Source: Ilyonectria destructans
Taxonomy: Eukaryota > Ascomycota > Sordariomycetes > Hypocreales > Nectriaceae
Length of the DNA: 64,000 nt
Assembly: GCA_020740775.1 (NCBI GenBank)
Contig: JAHEWK010000001.1
Location: 2,046,001 to 2,110,000 of the forward strand
Direction: 5' to 3'
Every line of letters starts with the position of its first letter. Position 1 is the stretch's first letter. Of this stretch, positions 39,265 to 49,516 are shown in pieces. The position numbers and the translations under genes were made by a program. A model generated the notes under the pieces. The model saw only the letters and a list, made by a program, of their open reading frames with translations. It had not been told where the DNA came from and ran no database searches.

Positions 39265-39292
39265 TTGTCTTGCCTTGCCTTGCCTTGCGTTT
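39265..39292. repeat. CCTTG pentanucleotide run
   Basis: TTGCC units repeat several times (CTTGCCTTGCCTTGCCTTGCG) about 120 bases upstream of the start at 39411. This is probably a simple-sequence expansion in a 5' leader. Confidence 0.6.
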
Positions 39293-39410
39293 TGTTTGTT
39301 TTTGTTGCGTCAGATCGCAGGTCGTTCTCCCACCCACACACTCTTCTTCTTCTCTCGTTTGTTGGTCGACTAGGCATGACAGCCCTCGCCTCCGCCGGAA
39401 CTACCGCAGC

Positions 39411-41135
39411 ATGACAGTCGCCGATGCTCACGGTCCAGAAGCCCCCTGGACTTCATGGCTCCGCCTCTGCTGCATGTCCCCGACTCCTACCGAAGAGACT
39501 TCCGGCCGTAAGTCCTCGTTTACTACTATTTCTACACACGACGTTTCGTGGCCCTTGGGCAGGTTGAGCGACGACAAGTTGCTGATGGACCAAGACGAGA
39601 AACTTCCTCACGACGACATCATTTACAGCCAACCCACCTACCATCCCCGTCCCGTGGCTGCGCCAGAGATGGGCTCCCATCACCGAAATGTGTTGGAGAA
39701 GGCTCCGCGGAGCAATGCTGGACCCAAGAGGAGGCGCTTCCTTTCACTCTCTTCATCTTCATCTACACGCCGACCAATCATCTCGGCTCCCTCCAACTTT
39801 CAACACATCAGTTCTTCCTCTCCCCAGATTCCCGAACCAACGCCCTCGCGAAACTCGAAGCTACGTCCCGCCAAGCAGCTGCGCCGTCGCTCGTTTCGCC
39901 CTCTCGAGTTGAGCATCTCCATGCCTAACAACCAGCCCTCACCCCTCCTGCCTCATTTTGAGATGCTCACCACGCCCGGTCTGGTGTACGACCCGAACCT
40001 GACGGAGAATATGTCAGAGGACACTCTCTCTCTGCCAAAGACTCCGGATCAATCTGAGATGCCACCGTTGAGGGAACTCGGGTCGCCATTTACACCTATC
40101 CGGTCAGTGAAGCGGCCGGCGGAGGACTCCACCCCGTCGTATACTTCAGACCAAGTCGAAATGTTTTCAGAGAAATCACCGGGCGAAAGTCAATCTATCG
40201 AGCATCAGAGGAGCTTTTCATCCACATCGTTTCACTTCCCTCGCAAGCAACTCACCGACACCGACAGCTCTCCATTCACGATACACGAGGATGAGATTCC
40301 GCCGCTGATCCCACCCAAGGCTCGCGGCCGAAGCCGAGCTTACACGGCGCCGAGTGTGGATGCCATGAAGGAACGAGTCGCCAGTGCGATGCTCGAGGTA
40401 GAGAAGCTCCAGAAGCAGATCGACGAAGTCATCGAGCGACAGAGCCTGTATGCCGTCAGCAGACCAACGACGGCCCATTCCATGGCCAATACGATGACTG
40501 GTGAGACTTTCGCCGTCTTGCCCAGCCCCGTTGCCCATCTGCTAACCAGCCGCTCAGACCTGGAGCCGATGCCTTCCATCCCCGCGTTACCACCTGCGGC
40601 TCCATCTTTTGCTCAGCGGCTCAACTCGGAGATTGATCGCCCACACACGGCCCCGATCAAGCCTCATGTTCAGGCTCATCGCCGAGCCAAGACGGCCGGC
40701 GATGCATCCGCCAGCCCCCACACTCCTTCTCCTCGGGCAAGGAGGGATGACAGACCCCTTCCGCCTCCTTTACCTCTTGTTCTGCGACCCCCGCTGAGGA
40801 AGAAGAAATCTTTCTCTCGGGTGTCAAATTGGCTCTTCCCTGGCGCTGGGGATGTGAGCTTCGACTCCGTCACCAACCTTCCCCGTCCGGTCACGGGCAA
40901 GGACGGCTTCTACCAGTGTGTCTCGCGGGGCGAGTCACAAGGTCGACGCCAAAGCACAGATTCGGTTGGCACCGTCACCACTTGGGAGACGGATGACGAC
41001 CGCACATTCCCGTCGACTTGGTCTCCCGGCAGCACTGCGGTGACCAAGGCCGACGAGTCTCTTATTCCTCGGGCCGCCGCTTTCGGGCGGAACGACATCT
41101 ACACTCGACGCACAAGCGTTGGGGTTGCTGTGTGA
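39411..41135 (+). CDS. Uncharacterised Pezizomycotina protein with CRIB-like motif
   Basis: This single-exon gene encodes 574 residues. I do not recognise a named family, though the layout resembles proteins I associate with filamentous ascomycetes. A basic stretch (GPKRRRF) leads into ISAPSNFQH at residues 124-132. This fits the start of the CRIB consensus (I-S-x-P-x(2-4)-F-x-H) but lacks the following H-V-G. RRRSFRPLELSI and SPLLPHFEML follow at about 149-185. A helical stretch, possibly a coiled coil, runs from about residue 320 to 350 (KERVASAMLEVEKLQKQID). The C-terminal part has a Pro-rich run (RPLPPPLPLVLRPP) and RKKKSFSRVSNWLFPG. Long Ser/Pro-rich spans look disordered. A Rho-type GTPase partner is a guess from the CRIB-like motif. 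The frame extends upstream to 39255, but 39411 is the only ATG fitting the protein. A GTAAGT at 39509 could start a 55-base intron that would shift the frame, so I reject it. Confidence 0.75.
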   Translation: MTVADAHGPEAPWTSWLRLCCMSPTPTEETSGRKSSFTTISTHDVSWPLGRLSDDKLLMDQDEKLPHDDIIYSQPTYHPRPVAAPEMGSHHRNVLEKAPRSNAGPKRRRFLSLSSSSSTRRPIISAPSNFQHISSSSPQIPEPTPSRNSKLRPAKQLRRRSFRPLELSISMPNNQPSPLLPHFEMLTTPGLVYDPNLTENMSEDTLSLPKTPDQSEMPPLRELGSPFTPIRSVKRPAEDSTPSYTSDQVEMFSEKSPGESQSIEHQRSFSSTSFHFPRKQLTDTDSSPFTIHEDEIPPLIPPKARGRSRAYTAPSVDAMKERVASAMLEVEKLQKQIDEVIERQSLYAVSRPTTAHSMANTMTGETFAVLPSPVAHLLTSRSDLEPMPSIPALPPAAPSFAQRLNSEIDRPHTAPIKPHVQAHRRAKTAGDASASPHTPSPRARRDDRPLPPPLPLVLRPPLRKKKSFSRVSNWLFPGAGDVSFDSVTNLPRPVTGKDGFYQCVSRGESQGRRQSTDSVGTVTTWETDDDRTFPSTWSPGSTAVTKADESLIPRAAAFGRNDIYTRRTSVGVAV

Positions 41136-41420
41136 AGCATTCTTTTTTTTACTGGAATTCCCTTGCAAGTTTAATGTCTACATTCAGACTTGATGATACC
41201 ACTGTACCATACGACGTGTCGGGCCGCTCATAGCTAGACTATGGGGGCGGCATGCTTGGACCGATGTAAATAATCATGAGGAACATGTCATGAAGAACAT
41301 GTTTGATGGGTTAGATGGGCGGGTTGGGCTTTTGCTTCAAAATTTGCCCCGGGTGGGCTGGGATTTTAAACGACAGGCGCGAGAGTGCCCGGTACAAGGG
41401 GGGGCAGACAGGGATATTTA

Positions 41421-41460
41421 AGGGCTGCTGAGGGCTGCTGAGGGCTGTTGAGGGCTGTCA
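41421..41460. repeat. Four tandem 10-bp units (AGGGCTGCTG)
   Basis: Units are AGGGCTGCTG twice, AGGGCTGTTG and AGGGCTGTCA, exactly contiguous. The repeat lies in the likely 3' region of the CRIB-like gene. No function is evident. Confidence 0.8.
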
Positions 41461-42958
41461 AGGACTAGGTGGGATCTAGGATTTGATCAAGGAACGATCA
41501 ATGAGGAGGACCTTGTCTTTATGAATACCAGATAATTACAGCGCATCTCAGAGATGTGGATTAGGATCTTATAAACCAAGGCAGGCGGGAGGGTCTGGCC
41601 ATCAGTCAGCATGCCACGTTCTGACAGAGAGCTTACGCTTGCACCGTGTTAGTGTATGTAATCGACGGGCCAGGGCTTGGCGAGCGCTGGGGATCCTTAC
41701 GGGGCCCTTACGGACCCTTACAGATCCATGGATGCATCGCTCGGCCTGCACTACCGATGCACAGACGGCCGGTTTTCGCGGGCCGGGCGAAGCCAACTTT
41801 GACTAAACTCATCTAAGCTGCGAAAATGCGGAGAACTCAAACGGCGTGGGCGTCTCAGATTGAGTTGGCGGGAATACGCTGGCACTCGGCTCTGCTCTAC
41901 CGAGCTAATCTCGCGGAGCCGCCCTTGTTGTGCGTGCATACGCGAGAGGGGAAGAGCCTTAGTTTTGCTGACCCAATGTCTGGTTTGCGGTGTGTAGATG
42001 GGTCTACAAAGCCGGATTGCGGATTACATAACTGTGGCTTGGGGTTTAGACGTGGGTTACTAAGTTGCAGTCAACATAGGCGGCCCCGTTCCAGGTTGTC
42101 TAATTGTTTAATTGTCCAATGATGACGGAATCTTCTGACTTGTCGAGTTTGCGTGATTACTTCCAGGAACCATAGACAGGCCCGCTGAGATATGCATGGA
42201 TGTCTTCGCCGCTACCCGGGAATTTGCATGTGTTTTCCCTACCTGGGTTACATAGTCGGTTTCCGAGACCGGCATCCTCGGCGAAGCTGCGACCTCAGCA
42301 GAATGCTGCCCCAACGAGGTCATGATGAGCGTATACCGCATCGCTCCTCTCCATCAGGAACCTGCCCCGGTCCCTACACCTGGGCTCCTTGGCAGCATTT
42401 CAAATGCAAGCATAAGCACCCCAGAATTCTATTCGGACCTGCGAGTTTCTTAGAAACCTTTGAGTTTCCTTGGCAACTACTCGAACGTGTAGCTTGCGTC
42501 GTAGCGGCGGCCGCTGCCATGTGGACACGCCCATCTCGCAGCCATCGCCACCATTGGCTCGGAAAGTCATCGCCATCCTGACAAACGACCACTAAGCCAG
42601 GCCTTACTGATGAGCAATAGACACCATCCGCAGCCGTGCCCTGGCGAACTTGCCTCTCATCCGCCCGGCTTCTAGGCCTTGTCCATGCAACACCCCGCTC
42701 CGTCTCGGCCATGCTACCGAAGCAATCTCGGCCCTGCCTCTGCCTATGCGGCCGGAGCAAGGTTTCGCACATTGGACATACTGACTAAACCATCGGTGAG
42801 ATGTCAACACCACTGCGTCATTGGAGACTTTGGCGTTGTGACGGCTCCACGTCCCACCCCGAACCTGGCCAACGCCCCCGCTCCGAGCCGCCCTGGAGAT
42901 AACGACGGGCTTGCATTGGAGCTTTGCAAGAGGAAATTAAGCTTCCCGAGATATTCCC

Positions 42959-43023
42959 AATGGCTGGGTCTAATGGCTAGGTCCAACGGCTGGGTCTAAC
43001 GGCTGGGTCCAACGGCTGGGCCC
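42959..43023. repeat. Minisatellite, five 13-bp units, before a TATA box
   Basis: Five contiguous 13-base units follow the pattern AA(T/C)GGCT(G/A)GG(T/C)C(T/C), with one to three changes between neighbours. The array ends 37 bases before the TATA box of the isochorismatase-family gene. It could act as a multiplied protein-binding site; that is inference. Confidence 0.85.
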
Positions 43024-43060
43024 CAATTTTCTAGAACCACAAAGTTGTAAGCCGAGCGAG

Positions 43061-43068
43061 TATATATA
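43061..43068 (+). promoter_or_regulatory. TATA box of the isochorismatase-family gene
   Basis: TATATATA begins 114 bases before the ATG at 43175. It is a strong TATA element at a plausible distance, leaving a leader of about 80 bases. Few other genes in this window show so clear a TATA box, which suggests regulated rather than housekeeping expression. Confidence 0.65.
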
Positions 43069-43174
43069 GGCCGTGAACACTCCTCATTTGATTCAACTCA
43101 CTCCCAAGGCATTCTGGATCATCAACACAGCATCCACATCCTCCAACTCAAGTCAACCCTCGACATCCTTGAAA

Positions 43175-44140
43175 ATGAAGTTCACTTCCGTCCTCGCCGC
43201 TGGCCTCTTCTCGGCCGTTGCCCTCGCCGGCAAGACCACCAAGCCCAAGGGTTCGTCCTCACATCACCACCTTTTGAGGAGTTTCAAGCTTCGAGTTTAG
43301 AACCAATTGTTTCTAACATCTCTACCAGGCCCCAAGTACGAGCGACTTGACAAGGACAATGCTGTAAGTTGACCACTCATCTCATCTGAGCCATGGAATA
43401 CAGAGCTAACAATGATCCAGATCCTGCTCGTTGTTGATATCCAGGAGGGTCTCTACCAGATCGCCCGTGACTTCGACCCTACCCTTTACCGGGACCAGGC
43501 TCTTGGCCACGCCGCTCTCGGCAAGGTCTTTGATCTCCCCGTCGTCATGACCACCTCTGCCGACCAAGGTATGCAACACCATCTTAACTCCGGCGTCTAG
43601 ACGGAGCTGCGCCAAGGCGCCATGGCTGTTAGTACCTGCATAGAAGACTAACATTGACCCACAGGCCCCAACGGTCCTCTGGCTCGTGAGATCCTTGAGA
43701 TGTACCCCGACATGCCCCTTGTCCAGCGCCAGGGTGAGGTCAACGCCTGGGACAACGAGCAGTTCCGCAAGACCGTCCGCTCGTACAACCGAACCCAGAT
43801 CATCATGGCCGGCATCACCACCGACGTCTGCACCACCTTCCTGGCTCTGTCCCTGCGTGAGGAGGGCTACTCCGTCTGGGCCAACGCCGAGGCCTCTGGC
43901 ACCAACTCTGCTCTCGTCCGCGACATCTCCAACGACCGCATGGCCAACGCCGGTGTCCAGGTTGTCAGCCTGTTCTCCATTGTCTGCGACCTCATGCGCG
44001 ACTGGCGCAACACCCCCGGTGCCAAGGAGCTCATCCCCTGGTTGAACGTCTACTACCCCGTCTGGGGCTTCCTTGCCCGCACCCACGCCGCCGCTGTCAC
44101 CAACGGCACCATCCTGCCCGGTGAGGACACCCTCATCTAA
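43175..44140 (+). CDS. Secreted isochorismatase-family (YcaC-like) hydrolase
   Basis: This is a 244-residue protein from exons 43175-43250, 43329-43363, 43421-43568 and 43665-44140. Residues 1-18 (MKFTSVLAAGLFSAVALA) form a clear signal peptide. The cysteine-hydrolase fold follows: ILLVVDIQEG with the catalytic Asp at residue 43, GEVNAWDNEQF as in YcaC-type members, and GITTDVCTTFLAL with the catalytic Cys at residue 142. Family members hydrolyse amides or vinyl ethers (isochorismate, nicotinamide and others). The substrate here is unknown, and YcaC itself has no agreed one. The third triad residue, usually Lys, is not obvious at the expected place (around VQRQGEV). Two potential N-glycosylation sites (NRT, NGT) fit secretion. 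A salicylate- or isochorismate-lowering role against plants, known for some secreted members, is possible but unproven. Confidence 0.85.
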
Positions 44141-45576
44141 GCGCGCAGAATTTTGGAACAGGCGGCTTAGGGTCTCGACTCCTCCGTCTTGATTCTCAAA
44201 TTGGATTTGAGGAGTCACATCTTCAAACAACAAAGAGAGTGGCGGGATCGCGGCCAGTCTAAAATGGTGGAAGGGGTTAGTACATAGCATAGAATTATAG
44301 GTAGATCACTGAAAACGAAGCCTAATAGGCATCTACCTCACAACTTGTCCTGCATGGTGACTTTCATTCGTACAAGTGACCACACAGAATAAAATAACAT
44401 GTTGGCCTTTGAAGGATTATCAGATGACATTACAATTAATCAATGCCTTTTTCTCCGAGTACGCGCTTTGTATTGTTCAGGTAACGAGGCAACTGTTTAG
44501 ATTACTTCTCCCCATAGACTTGGCTCTTGGTGGTCTTCTGCTGTCGTTTCAATGACAAAGTGAATAGTGTTCAACCCTCTTATTGAACTCGCTCACTTTT
44601 AGAAGTTCTAGCATCATTGAATTGTACGTTGAGTAATTTGTTGTTGCGAAATACTACATCATACCCTATAAGCGAGTCAAGACATCTTCATCTACCAAAA
44701 AGTTCAGATGCTGCTTTACTATAGTTTGTACTATAATCCTCTAGGTTAGAATAGTTACGGCAGCACTCTTCACACGCCACCACAAGTAAAATTTATTCAA
44801 TGCAGGGTAGCACTTCACTTCTCACCTTTGCATTATCCCCTGCCTGTTTCCAAGAAGTGTTTCCTTTCTGATCCTTTCTCTGACCAGGGCATATCGGTTT
44901 GTGTCAGCGCGATGTAATTACTCTGCTGGTCAACCGCATGCAAATGCAGGGATCTATCTCATATAGCCTGGGTAGGTATCACTAGATCAAGCGCGGCAAA
45001 ATAATTAAAAAGCATAAGTTTTAGAGTTCAGGATTAATTGAGATTTTTTAGAAGATGCAGATTCGAACGAATGGCTATAATCCAGAATTGATTTTGTTGT
45101 CTTATTCGCACCAACCCGTGTAACTTACCTTAGGGTAGCACCCATGTGCTAGTGTTGCATTTCGTAGGCATGTGCATATACACACCGCCAAACCGAGTAG
45201 GAGCTGCCTGCGTTAGGCTGTGAATGGAAACCTGGATATTTTCAACTTAGGTATCTCGGTGGATATGCTTGACAGCTTCTATAATACCTGGATGGCCACG
45301 TAGAATGCCCAATTAAATTGTTGGCGCACGGCGTGTCGCAGGGCACGTGGCCTCCCAGATGACCTATGAATGGCTGTCTCAGAATCACAGCAGCAAAGGT
45401 GCCTTCCCGCTAATTTCCCCATCAATGCACCGAGCAACACTAGGCATTCGCAACTCCAGGAACCAGGGCCAAGAATCACAGACCTGCCGATTTCCCGAGA
45501 CTGAGTCCATCAAGACGAATATCATATTTCCGCCCCCGGTCTAGTGTTGAGGGCTCGGTCACCAGTTCGGTTCTCA
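44141..45576. other. AT-rich intergenic
   Basis: About 1.4 kb with no gene. From about 44280 to 45300 base composition is visibly more AT-rich than the rest of the window, with many TA-rich words. It could be a decayed repeat or simply a spacer. I found no terminal repeats. Confidence 0.5.
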
Positions 45577-47447
45577 ATGGCGTTCCAGCAGCTTCCAATG
45601 CCCGAAACACCAAGTGACGATGAGCAAGACTGGGATTCACGAGCGCCGCTCGTCGACCGTCACAGCCAACCTCTGCTGAGCGGCTATCCTGAAGGACTGC
45701 CCCATCCCGCTGGTGAAATCGCTCCTTCACGCCCCGGCGTTGTTCAACTTTGGCATCACATCGGAGCCAAGTTGAAGAGCGCCTGGTCGCCATCCCCAGA
45801 TCTTTGGCTGGTGACGCGGATTCCACGTCCATTTTCGGACGTACCATCCCGGACATTAGGTGGAGATGGCCTCCTCGGTGACATTAGAAAGGGGGCACCA
45901 CCTCGAGAGAGATTTAAAGACGATCATCCCCGGACCTTGGTTAGCCCAGTGTTACACCATTCAAATGTTCGCTACGAGGTAGTAGGCGAGCTCCAAGCAC
46001 ATTTGCAGAAGAAAAGGCGACGAAAACTTGTCACAATGACGATTGCTGGTTTGCTCTTCTTCACCGCAATCGGTTGCATTATCAATCCTGGGTATGTTAT
46101 TTTCTTGAATGCTGGTCTGAGTTCTTGACTGACTCTCGCAGATGCGCTTCATCTGCGGAATGCAAAATAGATGGGAGCTGCAACGATATTTCGCGGATAT
46201 GGGGCCAGTACTCACCGGTGTTCGCTGTCCCCTCGGAGATAGACCCGTCCATTCCCAAGGGGTGCGAGGTTACCTTTGGCCAAGTTTTGTCCAGGCACGG
46301 AGCCCGGTATCCTACTGCTCACAAGACTGAGACGTACAATGCTTCCATTACTCGCATCCAAAGCTCTGTCACCGAGTATGGCAAGGGGTACGAATGGCTC
46401 AAGGACTACGTGTACAGCCTTGGAGCTGACGACCTCACTGAATTTGGCCAGGAGCAGCTGGTTGACTCAGGAAAGGCTTTCTACAAGCGTTACAAGAAGC
46501 TCGCTCGAAAGTCTGAGCCTTTCATTCGGGCTTCTAGTTCCGACCGGGTTGTCATGTCTTCATACAACTTCACACAGGGCTTCTATAGCTCTCGAGGAGA
46601 GTCGGGCGAGGACCAGATCGGCGACATCTTGATCGTGTCAGAAGAAGACGGGTCCAACAACACCATGTCTCATGGCAACTGCGCCGCCTTTGAAGAAGGT
46701 TGGGTTTCCGAACTGGGCGACGACGCTTCAGACACTTGGAACCACCTATTTGTTCCTTCTATCACAGCGCGACTGAACAAGAACCTACCAGGGGCCAACA
46801 TCACAGAGGCCGAAACCATCTACTTGATGGACCTATGTCCTTTTAACACAGTCAACACGGCTGATGCAGCCACTAGATCAAAATTCTGCGACTTGTTCAC
46901 CAAGACGGAGTGGCGAAGCTACGACTATTCTCTCTCGGTGAATAAGTACTACGATTATGGAAACGGCAACCCCTTGGGTCCCACGCAAGGAGTTGGGTAC
47001 GTCAATGAGCTCATCGCTCGATTGACGAAGCAGTCAGTCGTTGACCACACAACTGTCAACACGACACTGGATGCGTCGCCCAAGACGTTTCCCCTGGACA
47101 GGGCGCTGTACGCAGATTTCAGCCACGACAACACCATGGTGTCCGTCTTCTCAGCCATGGGGCTATATAACGAAACCCAAAAGCTGCCAACCAACCACAT
47201 CGTGTCGGCCCCGAAGGCGCACGGCTACTCGTCGGCTTGGGTTGTACCGTTCGGAGCCCGCATGTACGTGGAGAAGCTGGAGTGTAATGGGAATTCTGAC
47301 GAGTACGTACGAGTGTTGATCAACGACCGCGTGATTCCGCTCAAGACGTGTGGCGGAGATAAATATGGACGCTGCAAGCTGGATGACTTTGTGGAGAGCC
47401 TATCGTTTGCACGTAATGGAGGACTTTGGGACCAGTGCGCCATCTAG
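45577..47447 (+). CDS. Membrane-anchored histidine acid phosphatase / phytase-like
   Basis: This is a 606-residue protein from exons 45577-46091 and 46142-47447. Histidine acid phosphatases remove phosphate from phytate and other esters through a phospho-histidine. The catalytic signature SRHGARYP places the nucleophile at His224, and the acid motif SHDN is at His500-Asp501. The part after residue 172 matches secreted fungal phytases in length, with several Cys and N-glycosylation sites (NYNFTQ region, NNTMS, NITEA, NETQ). It is unusual in front: residues 1-144 are an acidic, Pro-rich stretch without a signal peptide. KKRRRK and one hydrophobic span (about 151-168) follow. This predicts a type II membrane protein with the enzyme facing the lumen or outside. 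The splice is needed to join the membrane span to CASSAEC. Confidence 0.88.
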
Positions 47448-48666
47448 AGCCGGAGAGTTACTCTAAAGCATCGTAAGGGACCTAGACAGTATGGCAATTG
47501 TGTGGTGGCTTGACATAATGGATCGTACAGCTCGGCAGCGTATCCATATATAGAAGAGAGTCATCCGAGAGGCGGAGTGATTGTGAAGGAGTGGCCATGC
47601 ATGATAATGAGCTACGAATAGATATTCTATAGACGCATATTTTCGAAGCAGGTACAATTGAGTCCCTCTACTTTTATCGCAAAAAGACGCTATCCGAAGG
47701 TGCCGGAGGCAGTGCTTGTGCGGGCATTTTGGCACGTCGATAAAAAAGTGAGACCTGCGTCGGGGCTGACGCCTACCGGATCGTCGGAAGTCGGAGCTGG
47801 GAACTGTAGCCTTTTATAGTTGTGACGATCGACGACAGTACCTCTGGAGTAGTTGGTGGCGGGGAATGAGCTGTGCGGGCACTGGAATGTGGCTGATGAT
47901 ACAGACCCCGGGCTAGTGAGTCCTTGGGGAGTCTTCAGTGGTGTTCCAGCGGACCCTCCTGTAGGGCGTTAGTGGCGCCAGCTCTAGGTGGATTTAGTGC
48001 TAGAGAAGCACCATAGCTCGGACAGCGTCACAACCTTTTGCTCATCCCCGAGTTTAGGCTGGACCGGTCCACGGGGATGAACCAGGGTCAAGCCCGGCGC
48101 AGAGATAAGAATTGGGCGGGAGTTGGACGGCAAATTAGACAGTGGAGTTCCCCGAGAGTTGACGTTGGCGGGCTTCAGTGAGATTCCAAGGGGGGGCGAT
48201 TTAGCGATTTAGCGATTTAGCAGCGGTTCTGCTGGGTGCTAAGCTTTGGAGGCTGAGGTGGAGGAGGTGTGTTCAGTGGAGTCGCCATGACCTCAGCGAC
48301 TCGGCCACCAGTGCACCACTAAACCGGAACCCACTTCATTCACCATCCTCCATCTTCCGTCTGACAGTCTTGTCGCATGTTTCCCGTTTCCCGAATCCTC
48401 GTATTCCGGTTCCCTGATTGACCGGCGCAAAAAAACACACTCCCAGCACTGCCAACCCTTGCAGCGCCTCCTCATCCGCCGCCTCCTCTGCTCCCCCATC
48501 CACTCATCGCTCCGTCTCTTGTCTCGTGTCCCGTGTCTCTCCCACTCCTATCAAGGCTGCGACTTGACGACGACCTTCTCTCCACCCAGGTCTGACCTGA
48601 CACACGCAGCCTCACTCGCAGCCTCGCTTGCTTGCTCACGCACATCACACGCGCACACGGGCAACC
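47448..48666. other. Intergenic, phosphatase 3' side and next promoter
   Basis: About 1.2 kb without a gene. A three-fold 9-bp repeat is at 48197-48222. The last 300 bases are CT-rich and likely the 5' leader of the membrane-protein gene. Confidence 0.55.
48197..48222. repeat. Three tandem 9-bp units (GCGATTTAG)
   Basis: GCGATTTAG occurs three times in a row, directly after a run of seven G. Likely a simple-sequence repeat; no gene is attached to it. Confidence 0.7.
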
Positions 48667-49516
48667 ATGGTGTCAACGGCTGGAGGCATCATCATTGCCA
48701 TCGTCGTGCTGCTCCTCGCGGCCGCCATCGGCTGGATCGTCTTTACCCAGCTGCGCGCCCGCAGACTCGGTGTACGTGCTTCTGTCTTCCCACCTTCCCC
48801 TCGCGACCTGGTTTCAATGGCACTCCCGCTCCGGATGTGCCCCCCGGACTTCGCGTGTCTTGTGGCGAGCGCATCGATTGGCAGATCATGAACCTTCAGC
48901 TAACGTCCAAACCCCATAGCTCCCGCCACCCAGCTTAGCATCATATCTACCATGGCATAAAGAAGAGAATTCCTACGGTCCTCCACGGCCGGCCCCCGGC
49001 GGTGTCGTCGGTTGGTTCAACGACCAGGTCCGCAAGTTCAAGAACCGCAACAACCGCTCGGCCGCTGGTGCCTACGAGCAGAATCAACCCGATGGAGCCC
49101 GCGGACGCCGCGGCTTCGGTCCCCTCGACCCCGATGATGCCTGGGACACCCGCGTTGGCCCTGGCGCCGACTCCTACGGCTACGACGAAGAGGAGGTTGG
49201 TGGCGGCCGCGACGGCCGGGGCAACGAGTACAGCGGTGGTAGCTACAGGATGAACGTCGCCGCGCCGCCGAGCAGTGGTGCCCGAGGCTTAGGGCACGAC
49301 GACGAAGAGGATCGAGGACGAAGGGCAAGCCGAAGCCCCGGCTCCGGACCCGGCGGAAGGAACCCCTTTGACGACGATTCAGCCATGAGCCTACGCGGCG
49401 TGAGCCCGCGGCCCATCGAGACGAACTTGCCGGCAAAACAAAAGGGTCATCATGACACCGACAGTGCAGGCAGCAGCCCGACGGAGCGGAGATCGGTGTT
49501 TAGGGAAAATGTGTAA
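48667..49516 (+). CDS. Single-span membrane protein, function unknown
   Basis: This is a 233-residue protein from exons 48667-48771 and 48920-49516. Residues 7-28 (GIIIAIVVLLLAAAIGWIVF) form one membrane span almost at the N-terminus, followed by basic RARRLG, so the rest is probably cytosolic. Next comes LPPPSLASYLPW and a Gly/Pro turn region with GGVVGWFNDQVRKFKNR. The remaining 150 residues are rich in Gly, Arg, Asp and Ser (GRRGFGPLDPDDAW, GGGRNPF) and look disordered. I recognise this arrangement from conserved hypothetical proteins of filamentous ascomycetes but know no function. Exon 2 was joined on a CATAG acceptor that keeps frame. The donor GTACGT at 48772 is preferred over an overlapping GTGTAC two bases upstream. 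Confidence 0.72.

Larger units (their letters stand above)
35783..39410. other. 3.6-kb interval without a supportable gene
   Basis: This lies between divergent URB1 (-) and an uncharacterised gene (+). Frames here are short and show no conserved features. The last 400 bases before 39411 are CT-rich, a likely 5' leader for the downstream gene. Low-complexity runs occur: (GCC)n near 38978-38996 and (CCTTG)n near 39265-39292. No RNA gene is recognised. Confidence 0.5.
41136..43174. other. Intergenic with short tandem repeats
   Basis: Two kilobases without a supported gene. Contents: four 10-bp units at 41421-41460, a CTTACGG-type triple repeat near 41694-41722, a 13-bp minisatellite at 42959-43023, and a TATA box at 43061. 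Frames here are short and unremarkable. Confidence 0.55.

Noticed and set aside
38855..39373. A 172-codon plus-strand frame with hydrophobic N-terminus
   Set aside because: It is made of simple-sequence runs (GCC, CCTTG, CT-rich) in the presumed leader of the next gene and has no conserved feature.
39509..39563. A possible intron (GTAAGT to GGCAG) near the start of the CRIB-like gene
   Set aside because: Its 55 bases would shift the frame away from the conserved downstream motifs, while the unspliced frame is open throughout.
41855..41935. A tRNA-like D-arm word on the minus strand (TTAGCTCGGTAGAGC)
   Set aside because: The A-box spacing is too short, no B-box or acceptor-stem pairing was found, and no anticodon arm can be drawn.
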